Assembly: GCA_005502805.1 (NCBI GenBank)
Contig: SCMY01000012.1
Coordinates: 1 to 64,000 of the forward strand
Reading direction: 5' to 3'
Origin: Rhizobiales bacterium 2SD
GTDB lineage: Bacteria; Pseudomonadota; Alphaproteobacteria; Rhizobiales; Beijerinckiaceae
DNA length: 64,000 nt
Under the pieces are notes generated by a model. It saw only the letters and a list, made by a program, of their open reading frames with translations. It ran no database searches and was not told the DNA's origin. Every line of letters begins with the position of its first letter. The stretch's first letter is position 1. A program made the translations under genes and the position numbers. Below are positions 8,899 through 18,652 of this stretch, one piece after another.

Positions 8899-10203
8899 CG
8901 GCAACTCCGCCCGCTCTCCCGCGATATAGGTCGCGGCGACATTGCGCTCGTCGCCGAGCGTGACCAGCACGAAGAGCTCCTCGGCGAGGTCGCGCACGGT
9001 CTCCAGCCGGTGGGCCATCACCCGCGTCGCGGCGGGGTCGAGCACAACGATATCCGCCTCGCGCCCCGGCTCGAACGAGCCGATCAGATGGTCGAGCCCG
9101 AGCGCCACAGCGTTGCCGAGCGTGATCGCGTGCAGCGCCTCGAAGGCCGAGAGCGACTGGCCCTGCAGCTGCAGGATCTTGTAGGCCTCGGCCATGGTCC
9201 GGAGCATCGAATAGGAGGTGCCGCCACCGATATCCGTGGCGACTGCAACCTTGACGCCCTCATGCCGCGCTCTTTGCCAATCGAACAGACCGGAGCCGAG
9301 GAAGAGGTTCGAGGTCGGGCAGAACACCGCGATCGCGCCGGCTTCAGCGAAGGCGCGCCATTCACGCTTGGTCATGTGGATGCAGTGGCCGAGCAGGCTC
9401 TTCTGACCCAGCAGCCCGTAATCCTCGTAGATGCCGGCATAGTCGGCGGCAGCGGGATAGAGCTCCCTGGCAAACGCGATCTCCGCCCGGTTCTCGTTGA
9501 TATGGGTCTGGACGAAGCAGTCGGGATGCTCTTCGACCAGCCGCTGCGAGGCCGCCATCTGCTCCAGCGTCGAGGTCACGGCGAAGCGCGGCGTGATCGC
9601 ATAGAGCTGGCGGCCCTTGCCGTGCCAGCGGCCGATCAGCTCCTTGCTGTCGGCATAGCCGCTCTCAGCCGTATCGGTCAGCGCCGGCGGAGCGTTGCGG
9701 TCCATCATCACCTTGCCGGCGATCATGCGCGTGTTGCGCCGGTGTGATTCGGTGAAGAAGGCCTCGGCCGATTGCTTGTGCACCGAGCAATACACCGCCG
9801 CCGTGGTGGTGCCGCTCGCCAGCAATTCGTCGAGCAGGAAGGCTGAGAGCTTCTGCGCATGGCCCTGCTGGGCGAGCTTCTGCTCCTCGACGAAGGTGTA
9901 TTTGTTCAGCCACTCCATCAATTGCGCGCCATAGGAGGCGATCACTTGCGTCTGCGGCATGTGCAGATGGGCGTCGATGAAGCCCGGCATGATCAGATGT
10001 GGGCGATGATCGCTGATCGCAGCGCCGGCTGGCAGCGTCGGCAGCAGCTCCTTCGCCTCGCCGGCAGCCCGGATCAGGCCGCCTTCGATGACGAGCAGAC
10101 CGTCCTCGACATAGCGATGCGCGGCCTCGCCGACCTCGTGCGGATCGCCGACGAACCAGAGAAGCCGGCCGCGCAGGGCTAAGGTCGCACCATCTTTGCT
10201 CAA
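8878..10203 (-). CDS. guaD: Guanine deaminase
   Basis: A 441-residue amidohydrolase that converts guanine to xanthine and ammonia, feeding the xanthine dehydrogenase encoded divergently. Visible family features are the metal-binding DAHLHMPQ (His79, His81), LEWLNKYTF-type segment EWLNKYTFVEEQ, QTHINENRAEI, and the late TDIGGG metal ligand. The start appears to be TTG at 10203, with GGAG about 10 bp upstream; no ATG is near. The final residues SFSGAA and the stop lie inside a dispersed palindromic repeat. It would act in the cytoplasm as the entry step for guanine into the pathway to urate. Confidence 0.92.
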   Translation of the reverse strand: MSKDGATLALRGRLLWFVGDPHEVGEAAHRYVEDGLLVIEGGLIRAAGEAKELLPTLPAGAAISDHRPHLIMPGFIDAHLHMPQTQVIASYGAQLMEWLNKYTFVEEQKLAQQGHAQKLSAFLLDELLASGTTTAAVYCSVHKQSAEAFFTESHRRNTRMIAGKVMMDRNAPPALTDTAESGYADSKELIGRWHGKGRQLYAITPRFAVTSTLEQMAASQRLVEEHPDCFVQTHINENRAEIAFARELYPAAADYAGIYEDYGLLGQKSLLGHCIHMTKREWRAFAEAGAIAVFCPTSNLFLGSGLFDWQRARHEGVKVAVATDIGGGTSYSMLRTMAEAYKILQLQGQSLSAFEALHAITLGNAVALGLDHLIGSFEPGREADIVVLDPAATRVMAHRLETVRDLAEELFVLVTLGDERNVAATYIAGERAELPSFSGAA

Positions 10204-10320
10204 GGCTCGCCGCTCCGGCTCAAATCGCGATCATATCTGCACCAAATCAAAGCTTCCGGCCAAGCCGCGAACGTGCCTAATCTCAGGGCATGAATCCGAT
10301 TTGCGAGCGGCAGTGCCGCC

Positions 10321-11796
10321 ATGCGTGAGAGCGTGCGTTTCCTGCTCGGCGACGAGCTGGTCGAGATCACCTCCTGCGATCCGACCCGCACCGTGCTCGA
10401 CTGGCTCAGGCTCGACCGGCGCCGCACCGGCACCAAGGAAGGCTGTGCCGAGGGCGATTGCGGCGCCTGCACCATCGTCGTCGGCCGGCTCGACGGCGGC
10501 CAGCTGCGCTATGAAGCGATCAACGCCTGCATCCGCTTCCTGCCGACGCTGGACGGCTGCCACGTCCTGACCGTCGAGCATCTGAAAGCGCCGGACGGCA
10601 CGCTTCACCCGGTCCAGCAGGCGATGGTCGACTGCCATGGCTCGCAATGCGGCTTCTGCACGCCCGGCTTCGTGATGTCGCTGTTCGCGCTCTGGCTGAA
10701 CGAGCGGGCGCCCTCGGTGCAGCGCATCGAGGATGCCCTCGCCGGAAACCTCTGCCGCTGCACCGGCTATGAGCCGATCATCGCGGCGGCGCAACGCATG
10801 TATGGCGCCGAACGCGAGCGGGATCGTTTCGTCGCGGGGATGCCCGCGATCATCGCCCAGCTGAAGGCGCTCGTGGATAGCGAGACGATCTCGATCGGCG
10901 ATGGCGCGTGTCAGTTCTACGCCCCTGCCACCGTCGGAGCGCTGGCCGAGTTGGTCGACACCCATCCGCAGGCGACTCTGGTCGCCGGTGCGACCGATGT
11001 CAGCCTCTGGGTCACCAAGGGCATGCGCCGGCTCGATCCGGTGATCTATCTCGGCCGGATCGACGAACTGCGTGCGATCTCCGACGAAGGCAGCCATCTG
11101 CGCCTCAGTGCCATGGCCAACCAGATCGCGGTGCGCGAGGCGCTCGCCGGCATCTCGCCACAGCTCGACGAGATGATGCGCCGCTTCGGCGGCGAGCAGG
11201 TGCGCAATGCCGGCACGATCGGCGGCAACATCGCCAACGGCTCGCCGATCGGCGACCTGCCGCCGGCGCTGATCGCACTCGGCGCGACGCTGGTTCTGCG
11301 CAAAGGCGGTGAACGCCGCGAACTCCCGCTCGAAGCCTTCTTCCTCGACTACCGCAAGCAGGACCGGCAACCGGGCGAATTCGTCGAGGCCGTGCTGGTG
11401 CCGAAGCTGCCCGCGGACGCGCTCTTCCACATCTCGAAGATATCGAAGCGCTTCGACGAGGACATTTCCGCGGTTTGTGGGGCCTTCTATCTGACACTCG
11501 ACCAGGCCGGCCGCATCAGCGAGGCGAGGCTCGCCTATGGCGGCATGGCTGGCATCCCGAAGCGGGCGAAAGCTGCGGAGGCAGTGCTGCTCGGCCGTTC
11601 CTGGGACGATGCCGCAGTTGCCGCCGCAATCACCGTGCTGGCTGGGGATTTCACGCCGTTGACCGATATGCGCGCCTCGGCCGGATACCGGCTCAAGGTC
11701 GCCGGCAGTCTGCTGCGGCGCTTTCTGATCGAGACGACCGCTCCCGAGACCGGAACCCGCGTCGCCGGCCTGCTGGCGGAGGCCGCCCATGGCTGA
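10321..11796 (+). CDS. xdhA: Xanthine dehydrogenase small subunit (2Fe-2S and FAD)
   Basis: A 491-residue subunit carrying the iron-sulfur and flavin parts of xanthine dehydrogenase. The first 2Fe-2S cluster is plant-ferredoxin type with Cys42, Cys47 and Cys50 in CAEGDCGAC. The second has CGFCTPGF and CRCTGY at about residues 108-150. The FAD domain follows (LVAGATDVSLWVTKG; RNAGTIGGNIANGSPIGD), with the CO_deh_flav_C domain at the end. Electrons from the molybdenum site pass through these centres to NAD+. It overlaps xdhB by 8 bp, which suggests translational coupling. Confidence 0.95.
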   Translation: MRESVRFLLGDELVEITSCDPTRTVLDWLRLDRRRTGTKEGCAEGDCGACTIVVGRLDGGQLRYEAINACIRFLPTLDGCHVLTVEHLKAPDGTLHPVQQAMVDCHGSQCGFCTPGFVMSLFALWLNERAPSVQRIEDALAGNLCRCTGYEPIIAAAQRMYGAERERDRFVAGMPAIIAQLKALVDSETISIGDGACQFYAPATVGALAELVDTHPQATLVAGATDVSLWVTKGMRRLDPVIYLGRIDELRAISDEGSHLRLSAMANQIAVREALAGISPQLDEMMRRFGGEQVRNAGTIGGNIANGSPIGDLPPALIALGATLVLRKGGERRELPLEAFFLDYRKQDRQPGEFVEAVLVPKLPADALFHISKISKRFDEDISAVCGAFYLTLDQAGRISEARLAYGGMAGIPKRAKAAEAVLLGRSWDDAAVAAAITVLAGDFTPLTDMRASAGYRLKVAGSLLRRFLIETTAPETGTRVAGLLAEAAHG

Positions 11797-14137
11797 CGCA
11801 CGCAAACGGCTCGACGCCATGGCGACGCGGCCGATCGTCGGTGCGCCGCTGAAGCACGATTCCGCCGAGAAACATGTCGCCGGCGAAGCCCTCTATATCG
11901 ATGATATCGCCGAGCCGGCCGGCCTCGCCCACGCCTGCCTCGGCCTCTCGACGATCGCGCATGGCAAGCTGCTGGCGCTCGACCTTTCGGCCGTTGAGGC
12001 GGCGCCGGGCGTGATCGCTGTCCTCACCGCCGCCGACATCCCCGGCGAGAACGACATCTCCTCGACGCACAAGCATGACGAGCCGGTCTTCGCGACGTCG
12101 GACATCCTGCATCACGGCCAGCCGCACTTCGCCGTCGTCGCCGAGACGCGCGAGCAGGCCCGCCATGCCGCATTGCTGGCCAAAGCGAGCTATGAGGAGG
12201 CGCCTGCCCTGCTCGACGTCGCCGCCGCCCGCGCTGCGGGCTCCGACCTCGTCACCGAGCCGCTGAAGCTCGAGCGCGGCGATGTCGGTGCCGCCCTCGC
12301 CGCCAGCCCGCGCCGGCTGAAGGGGTCGATGGCGATCGGCGGGCAGGACCATTTCTATCTGGAAAGCCAGATCTCGCTCGCCATCCCCGGCGAGGACCAG
12401 GACATGCTGGTGCTGTGCTCGACCCAGCATCCAAGCGAAGTCCAGCACATGGTCGCGAATGTGCTCGGCGTCGGCGCGCATGCGGTGACGATCGAAGTCC
12501 GGCGCATGGGCGGCGGCTTCGGCGGCAAGGAGACGCAGGCCAACCTCTTCGCCTGCGTCGCCGCGCTCGCTGCGCGCAAGCTGAAGCGGCCGGTGAAGCT
12601 CCGGCCCGACCGCGACGACGACATGGTCATCACCGGCAAGCGCCACGATTTCGTCGTCGATTACGAGATCGGCTTCGACGACGAGGGCCGCATCCATGCG
12701 GTCGATGCGGTCTATGCCGCGCGCTGCGGCTGGAATGCCGACCTCTCCGGCCCGGTCACGGACCGCGCGCTGTTCCACATGGACAATTGCTATTTCTACC
12801 CGGCGGTGCGGGCCCGCTCGGAACCGCTCCGCACGCATACCGTCTCGAACACCGCCTTCCGCGGCTTCGGCGGGCCGCAGGGCATGGTCGGGGCCGAGCG
12901 CTTCATCGAGGAGGTCGCCTACGCCACCGGGCTCGACCCGCTGGAGGTGAGGAAGCGCAATCTCTATGGCGGCGAAGGCCGTGAGATCACGCCCTATCAC
13001 CAGCCGGTCGAGGACATGATCGCCGCCGAGGTGATCGACGAGCTGGAGCACGTTTGCGACTACCGCGCCCGGCAGGAGGCGATCCGCGCCTTCAACCGAC
13101 AGAGCCCAGTGATCAAGCGCGGCATTGCGCTGACCCCGGTCAAGTTCGGGATCTCCTTCACCGCGACCTGGTACAATCAGGCCGGGGCGCTGGTGCATGT
13201 CTATACCGACGGCACCGTGGCGCTGAACCATGGCGGCACCGAAATGGGCCAGGGGCTCTATCAGAAGGTGGCGCAGGTGGTGGCGCAGGCCTTCGGCATC
13301 GGGCTGGAGCAGATCAAGATCACCGCGACGACGACCGGCAAGGTGCCGAACACCTCGGCGACGGCCGCCTCCTCCGGCTCCGACCTCAACGGCATGGCGG
13401 CGCTCGACGCCTGCGAGACGATCAAGGCGCGGCTCGTGGCTTTCGCTGCTACGCATTGGCAGGAAAAGCCGGAGGCGATCGCCTTCCTGCCCGGCAGGGT
13501 GCAGGTCGGCGCCCGCGAGATTGGCTTCGTCGAGCTGGTCAAGGCGGCCTATATGGCCCGCGTCCAGCTCTCGGCCACCGGCTTCTATGCGACGCCAAAG
13601 ATCCATTGGGACCGCAAGGCTGGTCGCGGACATCCCTTCTACTATTTCGCCTATGGCGCGGCGGCAGCCGAAGTCGCGATCGACACGCTGACCGGCGAAT
13701 ACAAGGTCGAGCGCGTCGACATCCTGCACGATTGCGGCAACTCGCTGAACCCGGCGATCGACAAGGGCCAGATCGAGGGCGGCTTCATCCAGGGCATGGG
13801 CTGGCTGACCACCGAGGAATTGGTCTGGGACGAGAAGGGGCGGCTCAGAACCCACGCGCCCTCGACCTACAAGATTCCTGTCGCCTCCGACCGGCCGCGC
13901 ATCTTCAACGTCGCGCTCTTGGAGAAAGCCCCCAATCGCGAGCACACCATCCATCGCTCCAAGGCGGTGGGCGAGCCGCCGCTGATGCTGGCGATCAGCG
14001 TGCTGCACGCGCTCTCCGACGCAGTCGCCAGCGTCGGCGACCATCGCTTCTGCCCGCAGCTCGATGCGCCAGCGACACCCGAGCGGGTGCTCGATGCGGT
14101 TGACCGGGTGCGGGCGTTGGCGGAGGCGGCGCGATGA
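11789..14137 (+). CDS. xdhB: Xanthine dehydrogenase large subunit (molybdopterin)
   Basis: A 782-residue catalytic subunit that hydroxylates hypoxanthine and xanthine to urate at a molybdenum cofactor. Motifs include GGGFGGKETQ near residue 240, RGFGGPQGM, GTEMGQGLYQK, and KAVGEPPLML near residue 727, which holds the catalytic glutamate. Length matches bacterial XdhB. It overlaps xdhA by 8 bp and xdhC by 4 bp, so the three should be made together. Confidence 0.96.
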   Translation: MADARKRLDAMATRPIVGAPLKHDSAEKHVAGEALYIDDIAEPAGLAHACLGLSTIAHGKLLALDLSAVEAAPGVIAVLTAADIPGENDISSTHKHDEPVFATSDILHHGQPHFAVVAETREQARHAALLAKASYEEAPALLDVAAARAAGSDLVTEPLKLERGDVGAALAASPRRLKGSMAIGGQDHFYLESQISLAIPGEDQDMLVLCSTQHPSEVQHMVANVLGVGAHAVTIEVRRMGGGFGGKETQANLFACVAALAARKLKRPVKLRPDRDDDMVITGKRHDFVVDYEIGFDDEGRIHAVDAVYAARCGWNADLSGPVTDRALFHMDNCYFYPAVRARSEPLRTHTVSNTAFRGFGGPQGMVGAERFIEEVAYATGLDPLEVRKRNLYGGEGREITPYHQPVEDMIAAEVIDELEHVCDYRARQEAIRAFNRQSPVIKRGIALTPVKFGISFTATWYNQAGALVHVYTDGTVALNHGGTEMGQGLYQKVAQVVAQAFGIGLEQIKITATTTGKVPNTSATAASSGSDLNGMAALDACETIKARLVAFAATHWQEKPEAIAFLPGRVQVGAREIGFVELVKAAYMARVQLSATGFYATPKIHWDRKAGRGHPFYYFAYGAAAAEVAIDTLTGEYKVERVDILHDCGNSLNPAIDKGQIEGGFIQGMGWLTTEELVWDEKGRLRTHAPSTYKIPVASDRPRIFNVALLEKAPNREHTIHRSKAVGEPPLMLAISVLHALSDAVASVGDHRFCPQLDAPATPERVLDAVDRVRALAEAAR

Positions 14138-14979
14138 CCCCCGCCGACTTCCTCTCCACCAGTTTGAAGGACGGTGCCGTCATCGTCCGCATAGCGGAGG
14201 CGCAGGGCTCGACCCCGCGCGAAGCCGGCGCGACGATGATCGTCAGCGCTCGCGGCAGCGCCGGCACGATCGGCGGCGGCCAACTCGAATTCCACTGCAT
14301 CGACCTCGCCCGCATCCTGCTAGACAGCGGCGGGCCGCAACAGTTGATCGATATTCCGCTCGGCCCGCAAATGGGCCAGTGCTGCGGCGGACGCGTGCGG
14401 GTGGCAATGGAGCTCGCCACTGCCGCACATCTCGAAGTGCTCAGGCAGGACGAGGCGAAAGCCGCCGCCGAACGGCCGCAGGTTCTAATCTTCGGCGCCG
14501 GCCATACCGGCAAGGCGCTGGCGCGCAGCCTCGCCCTGCTGCCCATCGCTACCACGCTGATCGACGACCGGCCCGGCCAGTTCGACGAAGTGCCGACGAC
14601 CGTCGCCTACCTGCAGCTCGACGACCCCGAGACCGCCTTGGCCGCAGCCCGGCCGGGCTCGGCCTTCGTCGTGCTGACCCATAGCCATGCGCTCGATTAT
14701 CGTCTGGCCGAGGCCGCGCTGCTTCGTGGCGATGCCGCTTATGTCGGCATGATCGGTTCGGCGACGAAACGGGCTCGCTTCGAGGCGAGCTTCCGCCGCC
14801 GCCACGCCGGCAGCATGGCTTTGGCTGGGCTCACCTGCCCGATCGGTGGATCGGATGTGCATGACAAACGTCCGGAGGTGATCGCCGCCTTGACGAGTGC
14901 CGAGCTGGTGCGCTGCTTGCTTGGCGAGACCGCGACGAAACGAGCGAGGACACGGAACCGCCATGACGCAGCCGCCTGA
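14134..14979 (+). CDS. xdhC: Xanthine dehydrogenase accessory protein XdhC
   Basis: A 281-residue accessory protein that binds and sulfurates the molybdenum cofactor and inserts it into XdhB. It has the GQCCGGRVRVAME segment, with paired cysteines, and a Rossmann-type FGAGHTGKALARS near residue 117. The C-terminal AAYVGMIGSATKRARFEASF is a family hallmark. It begins in the ATGA overlap with xdhB and its last 17 bp overlap the start of the transporter ATPase gene, tying enzyme maturation to the importer operon. Confidence 0.93.
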   Translation: MTPADFLSTSLKDGAVIVRIAEAQGSTPREAGATMIVSARGSAGTIGGGQLEFHCIDLARILLDSGGPQQLIDIPLGPQMGQCCGGRVRVAMELATAAHLEVLRQDEAKAAAERPQVLIFGAGHTGKALARSLALLPIATTLIDDRPGQFDEVPTTVAYLQLDDPETALAAARPGSAFVVLTHSHALDYRLAEAALLRGDAAYVGMIGSATKRARFEASFRRRHAGSMALAGLTCPIGGSDVHDKRPEVIAALTSAELVRCLLGETATKRARTRNRHDAAA

Positions 14980-16519
14980 CCAGACGGCACCTTCGCGCCT
15001 GGCGCTCGCTCATGTCTCGAAGAGCTTTCCGGGCGTGAAGGCCAATCAGGACATCAGCCTCAGCGTCCGCCCCGGCGAGATCCACGCTTTGCTTGGCGAA
15101 AACGGCGCCGGAAAGTCGACCCTGGTCAAGATCATCTATGGCGTGCAGCGCGCCGACGAAGGGCAGATCAGCTTCGATGGCCGCCCGGTCGAGATCGCCT
15201 CGCCCAAGGCGGCGCGCAAGCTCGGCATCGGCATGGTCTTCCAGCATTTCTCGCTGTTCGACGGCATGACCGTGCTGGAGAACATCGCGCTCGGGCTCGA
15301 CGAGAGCGTGCCGGCAGAGGAGCTGAAGGCGCGGATCAAGGCGATCCTCGACAGCTATTCGCTGCCGCTCGATCCCGACCGCGAGGTGCACACCCTCTCG
15401 GTCGGTGAGCGCCAGCGCATCGAGATCGTGCGCTGCCTGCTGCAGAAGCCCAAGCTGCTGATCATGGACGAGCCGACCTCGGTGCTGACGCCGCAGGAGG
15501 TCGAGCGCCTGTTCGAGACTTTGCGCCAGATCGCCCGGGAAGGCTGCTCGATCCTCTACATCAGCCACAAGCTGCACGAGATCAAAGCGCTGTGCGAAGC
15601 CGCGACCATCCTGCGGGCTGGCCGGGTCGTCGCGACCTGCGATCCGCGCACCGAGACGACGCAGCACATGGCCGAGCTGATGATCGGCGCGGAGCTGAAG
15701 CACCTTCAGCGACCGACTAGCAGCAAGCAAGGTGCGGCGCGGCTCAGCGTCGAGCGCCTGGACATGCCGGGCGAGCCGCCCTTCGGCACCAGCCTGAAGG
15801 GCATCTCGTTCTCCGCTCACGCCGGCGAGATCCTCGGGATCGCCGGCGTCGCCGGCAACGGCCAGGCCGAATTGCTGCTGGCGCTCTCAGGCGAGCATCT
15901 CGCCGGGCGCGCCGATGCGATCCAGCTCGACGGCCGGCCGATCGGCCTTGCCGATGCCGGTGCCCGCCGCGCCGCTGGCCTCGCCTGCGTACCGGAAGAG
16001 CGCAACGGCCATGCCGCCGTGCCCGATTTCTCGCTCGCCGAGAACGTCGTCCTGACCGCGCGCCATCGCCTACCGCTCGCGCCGTCCGGGCTGATCCGGC
16101 AGGGGCCGGTCGAGCGCTATGCCGGCGAGGTCATCGCCCGCTTCGATGTCCGCACAACGGGGCCGGCAGCGCTCGCCGGCTCGCTCTCCGGCGGTAACCT
16201 GCAAAAATTCATCATGGGCCGCGAGATCGGGCAGCGTCCCGACGTGCTGGTGGTGGCACAGCCGACCTGGGGCGTCGATGCCGGCGCTGCCGCAGCGATC
16301 CGGCAGGCGCTGGTCGACCTCGCTGCGCAGGGCTCGGCCATCGTGGTGATCTCGCAGGATCTCGACGAACTGCTCGAACTCTCCGATCGGCTCTGCGTCA
16401 TCAATGAGGGCCGGCTGTCACCCGCGCGGCCGGTCGCGGGCTTAAAGCTCGAAGAGATCGGCCTGCTGATGGGCGGCGTCCACGGCGAAAGCCATCAGGC
16501 GGAGTCGGCGCATGCTTGA
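14963..16519 (+). CDS. BMP-type nucleoside/purine ABC transporter, double ATPase
   Basis: A 518-residue ATPase with two ABC domains, the form used by BMP-family nucleoside importers (YufO/NupO type) and sugar importers. Domain 1 has GENGAGKSTLVKI, the signature-region variant LSVGERQRIEI and Walker B LLIMDEPTSVLTP. Domain 2 is degenerate: it has GVAGNGQAELL for Walker A and LSGGNLQKFI as signature, as usual in this class. The start at 14963 is preferred over one at 14897, giving a 17-bp overlap with xdhC. Its place between xdhC and two Bmp-type permeases suggests import of purine bases or nucleosides to feed XdhAB. Confidence 0.9.
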   Translation: MTQPPDQTAPSRLALAHVSKSFPGVKANQDISLSVRPGEIHALLGENGAGKSTLVKIIYGVQRADEGQISFDGRPVEIASPKAARKLGIGMVFQHFSLFDGMTVLENIALGLDESVPAEELKARIKAILDSYSLPLDPDREVHTLSVGERQRIEIVRCLLQKPKLLIMDEPTSVLTPQEVERLFETLRQIAREGCSILYISHKLHEIKALCEAATILRAGRVVATCDPRTETTQHMAELMIGAELKHLQRPTSSKQGAARLSVERLDMPGEPPFGTSLKGISFSAHAGEILGIAGVAGNGQAELLLALSGEHLAGRADAIQLDGRPIGLADAGARRAAGLACVPEERNGHAAVPDFSLAENVVLTARHRLPLAPSGLIRQGPVERYAGEVIARFDVRTTGPAALAGSLSGGNLQKFIMGREIGQRPDVLVVAQPTWGVDAGAAAAIRQALVDLAAQGSAIVVISQDLDELLELSDRLCVINEGRLSPARPVAGLKLEEIGLLMGGVHGESHQAESAHA

Positions 16520-17588
16520 GTGGCGGCGCCGGCGCGAGCCGAGCAAGACGATGCTCTATCTCAGCCCGCTGATCGCGATCGGGCTCACCATGCTGACAGG
16601 CATGCTGGTCTTCGGCGCGATCGGCTTTGACGGCCTGCGAGCCGTCACGGCGATCTTCATCACGCCACTGATCGAACCGCAGCGCTGGGCCGATCTCGGC
16701 GTCAAGGCGGCGCCGCTGATCATGATCGCGCTCGGCCTCGCCATCGGCTTTCGCGCCAATGTCTGGAACATCGGCGCCGAGGGGCAATATGTCATGGGCG
16801 CGATCGCCGGCACCGGCGTCGCGCTCCTGACCCATGACATGACCGGCTGGTGGATCCTGCCGGCGATGGCGCTCGCCGGCATTCTGGGCGGCGCTGCCTG
16901 GGCGGCGCTCCCTGCCCTGCTCAAGGTGCGCCTGCAGGTCAGCGAGATCCTGACCAGCCTGATGCTGACCTATGTCGCGGTGCAGTTCCTGTATTACCTC
17001 GTGCGCGGCCCGTGGAAGGACCCGGACGGCTTCAATTTCCCGCAGACCAAGATGTTCAGCGGCAGCCAGACATTGCCGGCGGTGGCGGAAGGCTCGCTCG
17101 TCCACTTCGGCGTGCCCTTGGCGATCCTGCTCGCGCTGATCGCCTGGTTCGTCATGAGCAAGACCGTCGCCGGCTATGCCGTGCGCGTGGTCGGGCGCGC
17201 TCCGGCGGCCGCCCGCCATGGCGGTTTCGACGCTAGCCGCGTCACCTGGGCGACGCTGCTCGCCGGCGGCGGGCTTGCGGGCCTCGCCGGCTTGTTCGAG
17301 GCGGCCGGCCCGTTCGGCCAGCTCACCCCGCAATTCCCGGTCGGCTACGGCTTCACCGCGATCATCGTCGCTTTCCTCGGCCGGCTCTCGCCTCCCGGCA
17401 TCGTCTTCGGCGCGCTGGTGCTGGCGGTGACCTATGTCGGCGGCGAGATCGCCCAGAGCACGGTGCGCCTGCCCTCGGCCGCCACCGGCATGTTCCAGGC
17501 GCTGCTGCTGTTCTTCCTGCTCGCGACCGATGTGCTGGTGCGCTACCGGCTCGCCTGGAAGGCGCGTCCGGCAAGGAGCGCGCCATGA
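16512..17588 (+). CDS. BMP-type nucleoside/purine ABC transporter, permease 1
   Basis: A 358-residue membrane protein of the BPD_transp_2 family with about nine or ten membrane segments. It is the longer of the two permeases of a BMP-type importer (compare YufP). The conserved segment LGLAIGFRANVWNIGAEGQYVMGA is easy to see. It overlaps the ATPase gene by 8 bp and the second permease gene by 4 bp. Confidence 0.9.
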   Translation: MLEWRRRREPSKTMLYLSPLIAIGLTMLTGMLVFGAIGFDGLRAVTAIFITPLIEPQRWADLGVKAAPLIMIALGLAIGFRANVWNIGAEGQYVMGAIAGTGVALLTHDMTGWWILPAMALAGILGGAAWAALPALLKVRLQVSEILTSLMLTYVAVQFLYYLVRGPWKDPDGFNFPQTKMFSGSQTLPAVAEGSLVHFGVPLAILLALIAWFVMSKTVAGYAVRVVGRAPAAARHGGFDASRVTWATLLAGGGLAGLAGLFEAAGPFGQLTPQFPVGYGFTAIIVAFLGRLSPPGIVFGALVLAVTYVGGEIAQSTVRLPSAATGMFQALLLFFLLATDVLVRYRLAWKARPARSAP

Positions 17589-18508
17589 CCGCCGCCATCC
17601 TCGTCTCAATCTTCATGACACTCGCCGCCGCGGCGACACCGATCCTGCTCGCGGCCTTGGGCGAGCTCGTCACCGAGAAGGCCGGCGTGCTCAATCTCGG
17701 CGTCGAGGGCATGATGCTGTGCGGCGCGGTCGCCGGCTTCGCCGTGACCTATTCCACCGGTAGTGTCCCGCTCGGGCTCCTGGCCGCGACATTGGCCGGT
17801 GTCGCCGCCGCAATGATCTTCGCGCTGCTGACGCTCGGCCTCGGCTCCAACCAGGTCGCGACCGGCCTCGCCCTGACGATCTTCGGCATCGGCGCCTCCT
17901 CGCTGATCGGCGCCGGCTTCGTCGGCCGCACGATCACGCGGCTCGGCCCGCTCTTCCCGGCCGACTATGCCGCCCATCCCTGGCTGCGCCTCGTCTTCGG
18001 CCATGACGCGATCGTCTATCTCTCGCTCGCGCTCGTCCTCGCCGTCAGCCTGTTCCTGCGCCGGACCAAGGCCGGGCTGATCCTGCGCGCCGTCGGCGAA
18101 AATGCCGATTCCGCCCATGCGATCGGCTATCGCGTGCTGGCGATCCGCACCGCCGCGACCGCCTTCGGCGGAGCGCTGGCGGGTCTCGGCGGCGCCTATT
18201 TCTCGCTGGCGCTGACGCCGATGTGGGCAGACCGGCTCACCGCGGGCCGCGGCTGGATCGCGCTCGCGCTCGTCGTCTTCGCCGCCTGGAAGCCGGGGCG
18301 CCTGCTCGCCGGCGCCTATCTCTTCGGCGCGGTCGCAACCTTCGAACTGCAGGCCAAGGCCGCCGGCTGGAGCTTCATCGCGCCGGAGGTTCTGGCGATG
18401 ACCCCCTACCTTGCGACGATTGTGGTTCTGACCATGATGTCGCTAGGAGGACGCACCGGCGGACGCGACGCGCCCGCCTGCCTCGGCAAGCCTTTCCCGG
18501 CGTCGTGA
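17585..18508 (+). CDS. BMP-type nucleoside/purine ABC transporter, permease 2
   Basis: A 307-residue partner permease (compare YufQ), with the hallmark LGELVTEKAGVLNLGVEGMML near residue 25 and about eight membrane helices. It completes the membrane part of the importer. The binding-protein gene follows only after a 144-bp gap that contains two palindromes, unlike the tight overlaps upstream. Confidence 0.9.
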   Translation: MTAAILVSIFMTLAAAATPILLAALGELVTEKAGVLNLGVEGMMLCGAVAGFAVTYSTGSVPLGLLAATLAGVAAAMIFALLTLGLGSNQVATGLALTIFGIGASSLIGAGFVGRTITRLGPLFPADYAAHPWLRLVFGHDAIVYLSLALVLAVSLFLRRTKAGLILRAVGENADSAHAIGYRVLAIRTAATAFGGALAGLGGAYFSLALTPMWADRLTAGRGWIALALVVFAAWKPGRLLAGAYLFGAVATFELQAKAAGWSFIAPEVLAMTPYLATIVVLTMMSLGGRTGGRDAPACLGKPFPAS

Positions 18509-18525
18509 CGACGCCGCAACCGACC

Positions 18526-18574
18526 GAGCATGTTCCGCAAAAGTGGAATCCACTTTTGCGATAAGAACATGCTC
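18526..18574. repeat. Palindromic intergenic repeat, GAGCATGTT class
   Basis: A 49-bp imperfect palindrome with ends GAGCATGTT and AACATGCTC and inner arms CGCAAAAGTGGA and TCCACTTTTGCG. It differs in sequence from the CGTCAT-class repeats in this window. Elements built on the same GAGCATG/CATGCTC plan with an AAAAGTGG core are widespread in rhizobial genomes. Confidence 0.8.
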
Positions 18575-18605
18575 TATCTAGTTTTGAGTCTGCGCGAATT
18601 CTTAT

Positions 18606-18625
18606 CGTTCGGCTGACGCCGAACG
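18606..18625. other. Short hairpin upstream of the BMP binding-protein gene
   Basis: CGTTCGGC and GCCGAACG form a perfect 8-bp stem with loop TGAC, 27 bp before the start codon. It could end upstream transcription, protect the 5' end of the binding-protein mRNA, or bind a regulator. There is no T-tract. Confidence 0.5.
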
Positions 18626-18652
18626 GAAAGCGCGCCAACGGGGAGCACCGTC

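Noticed and set aside
11693-14044. A 783-codon minus-strand open frame across xdhB
   Set aside because: xdhB on the plus strand is unmistakable, and the antisense frame has no ribosome site or known motif.
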